From: Pseudomonas triticifolii | GTDB lineage: Bacteria; Pseudomonadota; Gammaproteobacteria; Pseudomonadales; Pseudomonadaceae | Reading direction: 5' to 3' | Assembly: GCF_014358015.1 (NCBI RefSeq) | Contig: NZ_JACONV010000013.1 | Coordinates: 1 to 64,000, forward strand | Length of the DNA: 64,000 bases | Shown here: piece after piece, positions 1 through 9,370 of the stretch | Layout of the letters: each line of letters begins with the position of its first letter | Position numbering within the stretch: position 1 is the stretch's first letter | The notes under the pieces: generated by a model | Told to the model about the DNA's origin: nothing | Seen by the model: the letters and a program-made list of their open reading frames with translations, nothing else | Databases searched by the model: none | Translations under genes and position numbers: made by a program

Positions 1-293
1 CACTTCCGTTATACCGTTTCGCCCCCTCAATATTCCATTCGGCGTGCACGAGCATGCCAAAGCACCACAGTGCCGCATTACCTGTGCGGAATGTGTCCCC
101 CGGCCCATCAGCGGTGTAGAATCGACCATATTCATCGCCAGTCATCCCCCGGCGGGTTTATGAGCTCAGGCCGAGCACACGGTGATCCCGTGGTTTTCGG
201 TTTCTTCGCTGCACCCGGTCACTGCCGTTTGCAAGCGACGTCAATAGAAGCTCACTCCCTTCCTGATCAGCCTTATTTTGCCGGAGTGCTCCA
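1..293. other. Upstream region of ilvD, no gene seen
   Basis: No convincing coding region is visible here. A short open frame exists but overlaps ilvD in another frame and resembles nothing. The region presumably carries the ilvD leader and promoter. A TAGAAT hexamer at 117-122 could be a -10 element, but no good -35 accompanies it. Confidence 0.4.
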
Positions 294-2141
294 ATGCCTG
301 ATTACCGCTCGAAAACGTCCACCCACGGCCGCAACATGGCCGGCGCCCGTGCCCTCTGGCGCGCCACGGGCATGAAAGACGAAGATTTCAAGAAACCGAT
401 CATCGCCATTGCCAACTCCTTTACCCAGTTCGTGCCTGGCCATGTCCACCTTAAGGACATGGGCCAACTGGTTGCCCGTGAAGTCGAGCGCGCCGGTGGT
501 GTGGCCAAGGAATTCAACACCATTGCGGTGGATGACGGCATCGCCATGGGCCATGACGGCATGCTGTATTCGCTGCCGAGCCGCGAGATCATCGCCGACT
601 CCGTGGAATACATGGTCAATGCTCACTGCGCCGACGCCATCGTGTGCATCTCCAACTGTGACAAGATCACCCCCGGCATGCTGATGGCCTCATTGCGCCT
701 CAACATCCCGGTGATCTTCGTGTCCGGCGGGCCGATGGAAGCGGGCAAGACCAAGCTGGCCAGTCACGGGCTGGATCTGGTCGATGCCATGGTGATCGCC
801 GCTGACCCGACAGCCAGCGATGAAAAAGTCGCCGAGTACGAGCGCAGCGCCTGCCCGACATGCGGTTCGTGCTCGGGCATGTTCACAGCCAACTCGATGA
901 ACTGCCTGACCGAAGCGCTGGGCCTGGCCTTGCCGGGCAATGGCTCGGCACTGGCCACTCACAGTGATCGTGAGCAACTGTTCCTGCAGGCGGGCCGCAC
1001 CATCGTCGACCTGTGCAGGCAGTACTACACCCACAACGATGACTCGGTGCTGCCACGCAACATCGCCAACTTCAAGGCGTTCGAGAACGCCATGACGCTG
1101 GACATCGCCATGGGCGGCTCGACCAACACCATCCTGCACTTGCTGGCCGCAGCCCAGGAAGCCGAGATCGACTTCGACCTGCGCCACATCGATCGCCTGT
1201 CCCGCAAGGTGCCGCAGCTCTGCAAGGTCGCCCCGAACATCCAGAAGTACCACATGGAAGACGTGCACCGCGCAGGCGGCATCTTCAGCATCCTGGGCGA
1301 GCTGGCCCGTGGCGGCCTGCTGCACACCGACCTGCCGACCGTGCACAGCAAGACCCTGGCCGAAGGCATCGCCAAGTGGGACATCACCCAGACCACCGAT
1401 GAAGCGGTTCACACCTTCTTCAAGGCAGGCCCTGCCGGCATCCCGACGCAGACCGCGTTCAGCCAGTCGACCCGCTGGGACAGCCTGGATGACGACCGTG
1501 AAAACGGCTGCATCCGCAGCGTCGAGCACGCCTACTCGCAGGAAGGCGGTCTGGCCGTGCTCTACGGCAACATCGCGCTGGATGGTTGCGTGGTGAAAAC
1601 CGCAGGTGTCGACGAGTCGATCCATGTCTTCGAAGGCAACGCCAAGATCTTCGAAAGCCAGGACAGCGCCGTGCGCGGGATCCTTGCTGACGAAGTGAAA
1701 GCTGGCGATATCGTGATCATCCGTTACGAAGGCCCGAAAGGCGGTCCGGGCATGCAGGAAATGCTCTACCCGACGTCGTACCTGAAATCCAAAGGTCTGG
1801 GCAAAGACTGTGCACTGCTCACCGACGGACGTTTCTCGGGTGGCACCTCGGGCCTGTCCATCGGCCACGCGTCGCCTGAAGCTGCGGCCGGCGGCGCAAT
1901 CGGTCTGGTGCGCGATGGCGATAAAGTGCTGATCGACATTCCGAACCGCTCGATCAACCTGTTGATCGACGACACGGAAATGGCTGAGCGCCGTGCCGAG
2001 CAGGACAAGAAAGGCTGGAAGCCGGTCGAAGTACGTCCGCGCAAAGTCACCACCGCTCTCAAGGCCTACGCCCTGCTGGCGACCAGCGCCGACAAGGGTG
2101 CGGTACGTGACAAGGCATTGCTGGACAAACTGGTGCCATAA
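294..2141 (+). CDS. ilvD: Dihydroxy-acid dehydratase
   Basis: Converts 2,3-dihydroxy-isovalerate and 2,3-dihydroxy-3-methylvalerate to the 2-oxo acids, the shared third step of valine and isoleucine synthesis, in the cytoplasm. The 615-residue length is that of the family. Iron-sulfur cluster residues are visible in CISNCDKITPGM (Cys about 118-122) and in the Cys-rich CPTCGSCSGMFTANSMNCL stretch (about 187-205). The C-terminal half contains GRFSGGTSGLSIGH. The ATG is preceded by GGAG at 283-286. It stands alone, with a hairpin terminator just downstream. I am confident of the assignment. Confidence 0.97.
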   Translation: MPDYRSKTSTHGRNMAGARALWRATGMKDEDFKKPIIAIANSFTQFVPGHVHLKDMGQLVAREVERAGGVAKEFNTIAVDDGIAMGHDGMLYSLPSREIIADSVEYMVNAHCADAIVCISNCDKITPGMLMASLRLNIPVIFVSGGPMEAGKTKLASHGLDLVDAMVIAADPTASDEKVAEYERSACPTCGSCSGMFTANSMNCLTEALGLALPGNGSALATHSDREQLFLQAGRTIVDLCRQYYTHNDDSVLPRNIANFKAFENAMTLDIAMGGSTNTILHLLAAAQEAEIDFDLRHIDRLSRKVPQLCKVAPNIQKYHMEDVHRAGGIFSILGELARGGLLHTDLPTVHSKTLAEGIAKWDITQTTDEAVHTFFKAGPAGIPTQTAFSQSTRWDSLDDDRENGCIRSVEHAYSQEGGLAVLYGNIALDGCVVKTAGVDESIHVFEGNAKIFESQDSAVRGILADEVKAGDIVIIRYEGPKGGPGMQEMLYPTSYLKSKGLGKDCALLTDGRFSGGTSGLSIGHASPEAAAGGAIGLVRDGDKVLIDIPNRSINLLIDDTEMAERRAEQDKKGWKPVEVRPRKVTTALKAYALLATSADKGAVRDKALLDKLVP

Positions 2142-2157
2142 AGCAACGTCGCTCACA

Positions 2158-2189
2158 CAAAAAGCCCGGCAGAGATGCCGGGCTTTTTG
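2158..2189. terminator. Bidirectional rho-independent terminator between ilvD and pchP
   Basis: GCCCGGCA/TGCCGGGC inverted repeat at 2164-2183, flanked by an A-run on the left and a T-run on the right. It can therefore terminate ilvD (+) and the convergent phosphatase gene (-). Confidence 0.9.
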
Positions 2190-2245
2190 TTGGGCGTGTG
2201 TGCCATCAAGCGCGGACGCAGAGCGCAGCCGCGATCACATTCGAC

Positions 2246-3304
2246 TCACTGAATCTCGTCCGGCTTGACGATGACCCAGTTCTTGTCGGCTGTCACCGGC
2301 AAACCTTCCTTGGCCTGGGCCTCGGCGTTTTTGGTCATCATGCCGTTAAGCTGGGTCATGTACTTGTCTTTGCGGTTGATCCACAAGTGCACGCCGCCTT
2401 TGCTGACGTCAACGCTGTGGAACAGCATGTAGCCATCGCTCGTCGGGGTGTCGCCGCCAACCAGTACCGGTTTTTTCCACTGATCGATATAAGTCAGGAT
2501 CGCCGCTTGCTTGCCAGCCATCCAGGTGGCCGGGGTCCACAGGTACGGGGTCAGTTCCAGGCCCATGTTGCTTTTCGCATCATATTTGCCTGCCGTGATC
2601 TGTTTGCGCGCGGTGGTCAGCTCACCGGTTTTTTTGTCCTTGAGCAGCAGCGATACGCCAATCACGTTCTCCGGTTTGACGTTGTAGCCGTACTTGGGAT
2701 CAGAGGCGACCATGCGCACCAGCTCTTCGGATGCAGCGGTCATGACGTAGACGTCGATGCCGTTTTCCATCAGCTTTTTGTACAACTCGGTTTGCCCGGT
2801 GAATACGCGCGGCGGCTCGACGTTGAGCTGCTTAACGGTATCGCCATCGTAATAGGTGGCCGGGATCGGCTTGCCGAGCGCCATCAGCTCGTCTACGTAG
2901 CCTTTGAGCTCCTGCAGGGTGAAGCCGGAAAACACCTGAGCGACCCATGGGTAGCAGACCATGTCGTCCAGCTCACACAGACGATAGTAATAACTGAACA
3001 GGCTTTCCTTGTGCTCGGCAGTGTCTTTGAACGGGATCAGCTTCAGCGAAGGGTCGAGCTTCTCGCGGGTAATCAGGCCTTTGTTTTCCATGTAGGGCAG
3101 CAGCGACTCTTCGAGGTCGAAGCGGTAGCTGGTGTTGTCCATGTCGAAGACGGCGTAGTTACCCTTGTTCGCGTTGGCCGCGATCATCGCATCGAGTGCT
3201 TTCGCGGCAGGCTCGGGCCAGTGCTTCAGTTCAGTGGCGGCGAAAGCCTGGCCGGCAAGCCCGACGCAGAGCGCAGCAATCAGCATTTTTGGCGCGAGTT
3301 TCAT
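2246..3304 (-). CDS. pchP: Secreted HAD-type phosphatase, PchP (phosphorylcholine phosphatase)-like
   Basis: 352 residues from the ATG at 3304. That start gives a clean Sec signal peptide (MKLAPKMLIAALCVGLAGQAFA, 22 residues) and a GAAGGGG ribosome site; upstream in-frame starts lack one. Haloacid dehalogenase motif I is DMDNTS (Asp54/Asp56), motif II lies in VMTAAS, and motif IV in GGDTPTSDGYML. The overall sequence matches P. aeruginosa PchP, a periplasmic enzyme that releases phosphate from phosphorylcholine during choline use. The assignment rests on recalled similarity and motifs. Substrate specificity is inference; another small phosphomonoester is possible. Confidence 0.8.
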   Translation of the reverse strand: MKLAPKMLIAALCVGLAGQAFAATELKHWPEPAAKALDAMIAANANKGNYAVFDMDNTSYRFDLEESLLPYMENKGLITREKLDPSLKLIPFKDTAEHKESLFSYYYRLCELDDMVCYPWVAQVFSGFTLQELKGYVDELMALGKPIPATYYDGDTVKQLNVEPPRVFTGQTELYKKLMENGIDVYVMTAASEELVRMVASDPKYGYNVKPENVIGVSLLLKDKKTGELTTARKQITAGKYDAKSNMGLELTPYLWTPATWMAGKQAAILTYIDQWKKPVLVGGDTPTSDGYMLFHSVDVSKGGVHLWINRKDKYMTQLNGMMTKNAEAQAKEGLPVTADKNWVIVKPDEIQ

Positions 3305-3485
3305 AGGCGAAGTCCCCTTCTTGAAAATTTGAAGGGTCAGACCGTAACAAAATATTGTGAACACAAAAGTGCGTCAGCGACCTTTGAGGCGTTAGAAGAC
3401 GTCATTTGCCCCACTGATCACGACAGCAAAACCAAAAACGACACTTTCGTGACATTTTGTTTGCTGTCGCCCCATCACTCAAAAA

Positions 3486-3998
3486 TCAAACCCGCTCCCA
3501 CACCTCGAAGGCGTAGGCAGGCTTGTCTTCGACAGCGGCATTTTCAGTATTGGAAACCAGCTTCCACTGCGCCGGATCGAACTCGGGAAACCAGGCATCG
3601 CCCTCCGGGCTCAGCGCCACCCGGGTCAGGTACAGACGATCGGCCTGATCCAGGCCTTGAGCGTACAACTGCGCGCCGCCAATGAGCATGACTTCATCCA
3701 CGCCCTGCTCGTGCGCCCACTCTTCAGCGCGCTTCACCGCGGCGTCGAGTGAAGAGAACACCTCAGCCCCTTCAAGCTGAAGGTCCGGCTGGCGACTGAC
3801 CACCAGGTTCAGGCGACCGGGCAACGGCCGACCCAAAGAATCCCAGGTCTTGCGGCCCATGATGATCGGCTTGCCGAGGGTCGTCGCCTTGAAGTATTTG
3901 AAGTCCCCCGGCAAATGCCAGGGCATGGAATTGTCGACGCCGATCACTCGGTTTTCACCAAGGGCGGCAATCAGGCTGAGGGGGAGATGAGTTGTCAT
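3486..3998 (-). CDS. folA: Dihydrofolate reductase
   Basis: 170 residues, typical for bacterial DHFR. Reduces dihydrofolate to tetrahydrofolate with NADPH. The N-terminus has IAALGENRVIGVDNSMPWHLPGDFKYFK, holding the Met20-loop motif and the active-site acidic residue after PWHLP. GRKTWDSLGRPLPGR is the NADPH-binding segment, and MLIGGAQLYAQ is the conserved glycine-pair motif. The ribosome site upstream of the ATG is weak. It is divergent from the DUF2868 gene, with about 110 bp between them. Confidence 0.96.
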   Translation of the reverse strand: MTTHLPLSLIAALGENRVIGVDNSMPWHLPGDFKYFKATTLGKPIIMGRKTWDSLGRPLPGRLNLVVSRQPDLQLEGAEVFSSLDAAVKRAEEWAHEQGVDEVMLIGGAQLYAQGLDQADRLYLTRVALSPEGDAWFPEFDPAQWKLVSNTENAAVEDKPAYAFEVWERV

Positions 3999-4107
3999 GG
4001 TGCGAGGATATCAGAGCGCGCCCGGCAAGCCACTGAACTGTTACACGCCGTGCTCAGTCCCATGACAGCGGTTATGCTCACCGCTGAATTCATTGAAGAG
4101 ACGCCGT

Positions 4108-5487
4108 GTGACTGCGCTGACACCACTCGATATCCTTTGGCTGACCGAAGCTGTGCGCCTGCGTGAACAACAGGCGGGCACGCTGGACGATCAGGAAGCC
4201 AACCGCCGCGCCCGCGCTGCCGAGGGCGACCTCACGACCCGCATCACTCATCGCGCCTTATGGCTCGCGGAGCGCGACGGGATGGTTGCCGCGCTGCATC
4301 ACTGGAAACAGGGTGCGCGACTGGCGCTGATGGCGCTGGCCGTACTGGCCATCATGAGCGGCACAGGGCTGGCCTTCGCCGCGATGGGCGACGGGCAGAC
4401 GCCTGTGAATGTGTTCTGGGCATTGGGCAGCCTGCTCGGGCTGAACCTGATCCTGCTGATCAGCTGGGCGCTGGGCCTGGTCTTTGCCGGACGCAATAAC
4501 AGTGGGCTCGGCCGCCTCTGGCTGTGGCTGAGCGAAAAGCTCGCCCGCGACGCCCAGGCCGCGCAGCTCGCACCGGCGCTGATCCTGCTGTTACAGCGCA
4601 AACGCCTGAATCGCTGGGCGCTGGGTCTTATGGTCAACAGCCTGTGGCTGATCGCCCTGCTCAGCGCACTGGTTGTGCTGTTGATGCTGATGTCGACGCG
4701 GCGTTATGGCTTTGTCTGGGAGACCACCATCCTGAGCAGCGACACCTTCGTCAACCTGACCCAGACCTTGAGCACGATTCCGTCGTGGCTGGGTTTCAGC
4801 GTGCCGGACGAATCCATGATCCGCGCCAGCGGCAACGGCGCACTGAGCATCGAAAATGCCCGTCAGGCCTGGGCGGCCTGGCTGGTCGGCGTGCTGCTGG
4901 TCTACGGCATCGTTCCACGTCTGCTGCTGGCCGCGTTTTGTCTATGGCGCTGGAAGCGTGGCAAGGCTGCGCTGCAACTGGATCTCGAACTGCCCGACTA
5001 CCTCGAACTGCGCGAGCGACTGATGCCCAGCAGCGAGCGCCTGGGCGTCAACGACGCCGAGCCGGCGTTGATGCATCAGGTTCAGCGTGAGGCAGGGACC
5101 ACCCAAAGCGACGGCGCCTTGCTGGTGGCCATCGAGCTGGATGATCAACAGGTCTGGCCGCCGCACATGCCCGCTGGCGTCGCCAACGCAGGCGTACTGG
5201 ACAGCCGCGAATCCCGACACAAACTGCTGGAACAACTGACTCAATACCCGCCCGCACGCCTGTTGATTGCCTGTGATCCGCGCCGCTCGCCGGACCGTGG
5301 CAGCCTTGCGCTGATTGCAGAGCTGGCGCGCTGCGCAGGCGCGACCCGCGTCTGGTTGCTGCCTGCGCCTGCCGGACAGGCTCTGGACCCCGAACGTCTG
5401 GATGACTGGCACGTCGCACTGGATCAATTGCAATTGCCATGGGCAGACAGCACGCCCATGAGCTGGCTGGAGACAGGCCATGAGTGA
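4108..5487 (+). CDS. DUF2868 membrane protein
   Basis: 459 residues from a GTG at 4108, chosen because GAAGAGA lies just upstream. The in-frame TTG at 4093 would overlap that site. About four hydrophobic helices are visible (roughly residues 70-100, 105-135, 175-200 and 255-285), separated by charged loops. The C-terminal part is soluble with an alternating fold. This matches DUF2868, a family of unknown function nearly always followed by a DUF3482 GTPase, as here with an 8-bp overlap. The pair probably works as one membrane-associated system. No biochemical role is known to me. Confidence 0.85.
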   Translation: MTALTPLDILWLTEAVRLREQQAGTLDDQEANRRARAAEGDLTTRITHRALWLAERDGMVAALHHWKQGARLALMALAVLAIMSGTGLAFAAMGDGQTPVNVFWALGSLLGLNLILLISWALGLVFAGRNNSGLGRLWLWLSEKLARDAQAAQLAPALILLLQRKRLNRWALGLMVNSLWLIALLSALVVLLMLMSTRRYGFVWETTILSSDTFVNLTQTLSTIPSWLGFSVPDESMIRASGNGALSIENARQAWAAWLVGVLLVYGIVPRLLLAAFCLWRWKRGKAALQLDLELPDYLELRERLMPSSERLGVNDAEPALMHQVQREAGTTQSDGALLVAIELDDQQVWPPHMPAGVANAGVLDSRESRHKLLEQLTQYPPARLLIACDPRRSPDRGSLALIAELARCAGATRVWLLPAPAGQALDPERLDDWHVALDQLQLPWADSTPMSWLETGHE

Positions 5488-6868
5488 AGCGCACACACCC
5501 GCAGCCATCAAGCTGGCAGTGGTCGGACACACCAACGTGGGCAAGACCTCGTTGCTGCGGACCCTGACAGGCGACGTCAGCTTTGGCGAAGTCTCCCATC
5601 GACCCAGCACGACAAGGCACGTTGAGGGTGCCCGCCTCTCAGTGGACGGCCAGGCGACGGTCGAGCTGTACGACACGCCCGGTCTGGAAGACGCCATTGC
5701 CCTCCTCGATTATCTGGAGCGTCTGGATTGCCCTGGCGAACGGCTGGATGGTCCGGCGCGACTGATGCGTTTTCTGGAAGGCAGCGAGGCACGACAACGC
5801 TTCGAGCAAGAAGCCAAGGTACTGCGACAGTTGCTCGATTCAAACGCGGGGCTTTATGTGATTGATGCCCGCGAACCGGTGCTGTCCAAATACCGCGATG
5901 AGCTGGCGGTGCTGGCCAGTTGTGGCAAGCCGTTGCTGCCGGTCCTCAACTTCGTCAGTGCGCAGCAGCATCGCGAACCGGAATGGCGCGAAGCGCTCTC
6001 GCGTCTCGGCCTCCATGCGCTGGTGCGTTTCGACAGCGTCGCACCGCCGGAAGACGGCGGGCGGCGTCTCTATGAGAGCCTGGCGCTCATGCTGGAAGGC
6101 GCGCGCCCGCAGTTGGAACGCCTGATTCAGGACCAGGAAAAACAGCGCCAGGCCAAGCGCCACAGCGCGGCACGCCTGATCGCGGAAATGCTGATTGATT
6201 GCGCGGCCTGTCGGCGCAGCGTCGAGACCACTCCAGATCAAGAGAAACGAGCTGTAGAGGCACTGCGTCAGGCGGTTCGTCAGCGTGAACAACAGTGCGT
6301 CGAGGCGCTGCTCAAGCTGTATGCGTTTCGCAAGGATGACGTGACCGCCAGCGATTTGCCATTGATGGATGGCCGCTGGGGCGACGACCTGTTCAACCCG
6401 GAAACCCTCAAACTGATGGGCGTGCGCGTCGGTAGTGGCGTGGCGGCAGGCGCTGCGGCAGGCGCTGGCGTCGACCTGATGGTCGGCGGTGTCACCCTGG
6501 GCGCTGCTGCGCTGGTCGGCGCGATTGCTGGCGGTGCCCTGCTGACCGCACGTAGCTATGGCGGACGTCTGCTCGGCAAACTCAAAGGGCATCGAGAGCT
6601 GACCGTCGATGACGCCGTGCTGCGCGTGCTGGCGTTACGTCAAAATCATTTGCTGGTTGCGCTGGGCGTTAGAGGCCATGCGGCGATCAACCGCATCGAA
6701 CTGACCACCCCGCAAGACACGACCTGGCGCAAGGGCAAACTGCCAGAGCCCCTGTCACGCTCCCGCGCCCACCCGCAATGGTCATCGCTCAATCCCCGTG
6801 CGCGGCTGAATCAGGCCGAAAGGCAGGAAGCGATTGATGAGTTGGCGGGGGTGATTTTGCGGGAGTGA
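5480..6868 (+). CDS. GTPase with C-terminal DUF3482 domain
   Basis: 462 residues. The N-terminal Era/HflX-like GTPase domain has P-loop GHTNVGKTS (about residues 14-22), a TTRHVEG switch and G3 DTPGLED. The C-terminal DUF3482 part contains a very Gly/Ala-rich hydrophobic stretch (about residues 315-355) that likely inserts into or packs on the membrane. The start overlaps the end of the DUF2868 gene by 8 bp, so translation is probably coupled. The cellular target is unknown. Confidence 0.88.
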   Translation: MSEAHTPAAIKLAVVGHTNVGKTSLLRTLTGDVSFGEVSHRPSTTRHVEGARLSVDGQATVELYDTPGLEDAIALLDYLERLDCPGERLDGPARLMRFLEGSEARQRFEQEAKVLRQLLDSNAGLYVIDAREPVLSKYRDELAVLASCGKPLLPVLNFVSAQQHREPEWREALSRLGLHALVRFDSVAPPEDGGRRLYESLALMLEGARPQLERLIQDQEKQRQAKRHSAARLIAEMLIDCAACRRSVETTPDQEKRAVEALRQAVRQREQQCVEALLKLYAFRKDDVTASDLPLMDGRWGDDLFNPETLKLMGVRVGSGVAAGAAAGAGVDLMVGGVTLGAAALVGAIAGGALLTARSYGGRLLGKLKGHRELTVDDAVLRVLALRQNHLLVALGVRGHAAINRIELTTPQDTTWRKGKLPEPLSRSRAHPQWSSLNPRARLNQAERQEAIDELAGVILRE

Positions 6869-6906
6869 TCCTTTGCACTGCATTGCCTAGCAGCAAACAC
6901 ATCCCA

Positions 6907-6996
6907 GTGGGAGTGAGCTTGCTCACGAAGAGGCTGGTTCATCCGCTGAAATAGAGGCGTGCGAACGATGGCTTTCGCGAGCAAGCTCGCTCCCAC
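6907..6996. repeat. Inverted pair of REP palindromes
   Basis: The left element GTGGGAGTGAGCTTGCTCACGAAG and the right element with GCGAGCAAGCTCGCTCCCAC face each other, the arrangement of a BIME. They lie between the DUF3482 gene and the malic enzyme terminator. Confidence 0.9.
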
Positions 6997-7067
6997 AAAG
7001 TGTTGAACGTGTACACACGGGACTGTGAGAGGCGGCTTGCCCGCGATGGCGTCAGTTCAGCAATCAT

Positions 7068-7097
7068 AAAAAAACCCGCATCTCTGCGGGTTTTTTA
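7068..7097. terminator. Rho-independent terminator of maeB
   Basis: AAACCCGCA, loop TCTC, TGCGGGTTT with A-runs and T-runs on both sides. It lies just after the malic enzyme stop on the - strand and could act in both directions. Confidence 0.9.
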
Positions 7098-7110
7098 TTG
7101 CCTCAAGGAA

Positions 7111-8379
7111 TCAACCCTTGAACACGTCATCCACGCTGGTCAGCGGGTAGTGTTTCGGATACGGCAGCGTGGCCACGCCGCTTTCGATGGCGGCTTTTGC
7201 GACTGCGTCGGCGATCAGGCCAAGCAGGCGAGTGTCCATTGGTTTCGGGATGATGTACTCACGACCGAATTCCAGTTTGATGCCGCCGTAGGCGTCGCAC
7301 ACTTCCTGAGGAACAGGCAGCTTGGCCAGTTCGCGCAGGGCGTTGGCTGCAGCAATTTTCATTTCTTCGTTGATGCGCTTGGCGCGAACGTCCAGAGCAC
7401 CACGGAAGATGAACGGGAAGCCCAGCACGTTGTTGACCTGGTTCGGGTAGTCCGAACGGCCGGTGGCCATGATCACGTCGCTGCGAGTGGCGTGAGCCAG
7501 TTCCGGGGAGATTTCCGGATCAGGGTTCGAGCAGGCGAACACGATCGGATCCTTGGCCATCAGGTTCAGGTTTTCCGGGCTCAGCAGGTTCGGACCGGAC
7601 AGACCCACGAACACGTCAGCGCCATCCAGCGCATCGGTCAGGGTGCGCTTGTCGGTCGCATGTGCGAAGACAGCCTTGTACTGGTTCAGGTCGGTACGGC
7701 CGGAGTGGATCACGCCGGTGCGGTCGACCATGAAGATGTTCTCGATCTTCGCGCCCATGCTCACCAGCAGCTTCATGCAGGAGATGGCAGCAGCGCCTGC
7801 GCCCAGGCAGACGATCTTCGCGGAATCGAGGGTCTTGCCGACGATTTCCAGGGCGTTGATCATGCCGGCTGCGGTCACGATAGCGGTGCCGTGCTGGTCA
7901 TCGTGGAAAACCGGGATGTCGCACTGTTCGATCAGCGCTTTCTCGATTTCAAAGCACTCGGGTGCCTTGATGTCTTCCAGGTTGATGCCGCCGAAGGTGA
8001 TGGAGATACGCTTTACGGTATCGATGAAAGCCTGCGGGCTCTCCGAATCGACTTCGATATCGAACACGTCGATACCGGCGAAACGCTTGAACAGAACGCC
8101 TTTACCTTCCATGACTGGCTTGGAAGCCAATGGGCCCAGATCGCCGAGGCCGAGAATCGCGGTGCCATCGGAAATAACTGCTACCAGGTTGCCTTTACCG
8201 GTGTACTTGTAAGCCAGCTCAGGGTCACGGGCAATTTCACGCACGGGTTCAGCAACGCCAGGGCTGTAGGCCAGAGCCAGGTCACGAGCGGTTGCGGTCG
8301 GCTTGGTGAGTTCTACGCTCAGCTTCCCAGGACGAGGGTTGGCATGGTACTCGAGCGCGGCAGTTTTCAAATCTGACAT
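7111..8379 (-). CDS. maeB: Malic enzyme, short form (malate dehydrogenase, decarboxylating)
   Basis: 422 residues. Oxidatively decarboxylates malate to pyruvate with reduction of NAD(P). Visible are the metal and substrate region AVISDGTAILGLGDLG, the catalytic FHDDQHGTAIVTAAGMINAL and the Rossmann glycine motif VCLGAGAAAISCM. The long MaeB form has a C-terminal phosphotransacetylase-like domain; this protein lacks it, like the short malic enzyme of other pseudomonads. Cofactor preference cannot be decided from what I see. Confidence 0.93.
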   Translation of the reverse strand: MSDLKTAALEYHANPRPGKLSVELTKPTATARDLALAYSPGVAEPVREIARDPELAYKYTGKGNLVAVISDGTAILGLGDLGPLASKPVMEGKGVLFKRFAGIDVFDIEVDSESPQAFIDTVKRISITFGGINLEDIKAPECFEIEKALIEQCDIPVFHDDQHGTAIVTAAGMINALEIVGKTLDSAKIVCLGAGAAAISCMKLLVSMGAKIENIFMVDRTGVIHSGRTDLNQYKAVFAHATDKRTLTDALDGADVFVGLSGPNLLSPENLNLMAKDPIVFACSNPDPEISPELAHATRSDVIMATGRSDYPNQVNNVLGFPFIFRGALDVRAKRINEEMKIAAANALRELAKLPVPQEVCDAYGGIKLEFGREYIIPKPMDTRLLGLIADAVAKAAIESGVATLPYPKHYPLTSVDDVFKG

Positions 8380-8562
8380 GTATTGGATTCCGCTTTTTTT
8401 ACTGTGGGACAGACGGACCGCCGAGGATACGCAAGATGCATAGTCCTAACAAGACTGGCCAGTCACTGCTGTCAAGGGGCGAGAAGTTAGACTTTACGCT
8501 AAGGCACTGGAAACACAAAAAGCCGAACCGCTCGTCGAAAGGCCCGTGATTGCAGGCGATGC

Positions 8563-9357
8563 CTAGAGATTGAGCATGGCCGGGTGGGTCAGCGGCATCA
8601 GCCAGCGAGCCTGTCCTGACTGTAGACCACCGCGCCGCGAGCGGTCCACCACCCAGCCTCGTGCTTCAACGTGTCGCCCCTTGAGGCGCTCAATTGTGGC
8701 GACATCGAAGGCAGGCAGCAGATCAGGCGCAATACGCAGAACCAGTGAGCCGTCGAGTTCTAGCCAGATGCCGCCGCGGTTACGTTGAACGCTCTTCACC
8801 TGCCCGGACACCACGGCAAAGCCGCCCTTGTCGATCTGTGCCGCCGCTTGCACAGGGGAGTTGCGCCACAGCCCTGTTCTGCTCTGACGCGCCTGCCGCT
8901 CAGCGCTCTGCTGACACGCCACCAGCGCCGTATTCGGCGCAATGGCGACCAGATAACCAAGCCCCTCGCTGAGCAACTGCGCTTCAAGGTTGGTGCCATC
9001 GCGGCCATAGACATTGGCCAGCGTACGACCGTAGCGGTCCTTGGGCTGCTGACCGACCTGCAGACGGACCTGACCTGCGCTGTCTTTCACCAAGGCTTGC
9101 AGGCGTCGCTTGCCCGCCTCGGCAAACGGCTCGGCGGGCTGGCCGCGCTTGCCGGTTTCGGGCGCATTGAGCCCGATCATCCGCACACTGCGGCCATCGT
9201 CCAGGCGCAGCGTGTCGCCATCCACCACGCGCTGCACGTGTACAACGGGCAGGCCGTCCGGCGCGGGGCAGAACGCTTGCGCGCTGGACAGCCAAATCGC
9301 GGACATAAAAAAGACGCCCACAAGGGGCGTCTTTTCAAGCAGCCTGGAAATGCCCAT
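8563..9357 (-). CDS. Secreted thermonuclease-family (SNase-like) nuclease
   Basis: 264 residues from the ATG at 9357, chosen because it gives a good signal peptide (basic start, hydrophobic core through PLVGVFFMSAIWLSS, then AQA). The ATG at 9306 would leave too short a signal. The staphylococcal nuclease fold is supported by VVDGDTLRLDDGRSVRMIGLNAPE and DRYGRTLANVY, which carry the usual Asp/Arg/Glu active-site set. The C-terminal 80 residues form a second OB-like region. Oddly, the rpmE terminator hairpin lies inside the signal-peptide codons. Confidence 0.82.
   Translation of the reverse strand: MGISRLLEKTPLVGVFFMSAIWLSSAQAFCPAPDGLPVVHVQRVVDGDTLRLDDGRSVRMIGLNAPETGKRGQPAEPFAEAGKRRLQALVKDSAGQVRLQVGQQPKDRYGRTLANVYGRDGTNLEAQLLSEGLGYLVAIAPNTALVACQQSAERQARQSRTGLWRNSPVQAAAQIDKGGFAVVSGQVKSVQRNRGGIWLELDGSLVLRIAPDLLPAFDVATIERLKGRHVEARGWVVDRSRRGGLQSGQARWLMPLTHPAMLNL
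9307..9336 (-). terminator. Terminator of rpmE, inside the 5' end of the nuclease gene
   Basis: Perfect 11-bp inverted repeat AAAAGACGCCC (9309-9319) / GGGCGTCTTTT (9325-9335) with a 5-nt loop. Read on the - strand it ends in a U-run and lies 35 bp after the rpmE stop. Confidence 0.85.
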
Positions 9358-9370
9358 GAGGCAACCAGTC

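Noticed and set aside
70..375. 101-codon frame before ilvD
   Set aside because: It overlaps the ilvD start in another frame and has no homology that I recognise.
2198..3685. A 495-codon + strand frame spanning pchP
   Set aside because: It is antisense to a gene with a signal peptide and catalytic motifs, and crosses into folA without domain logic.
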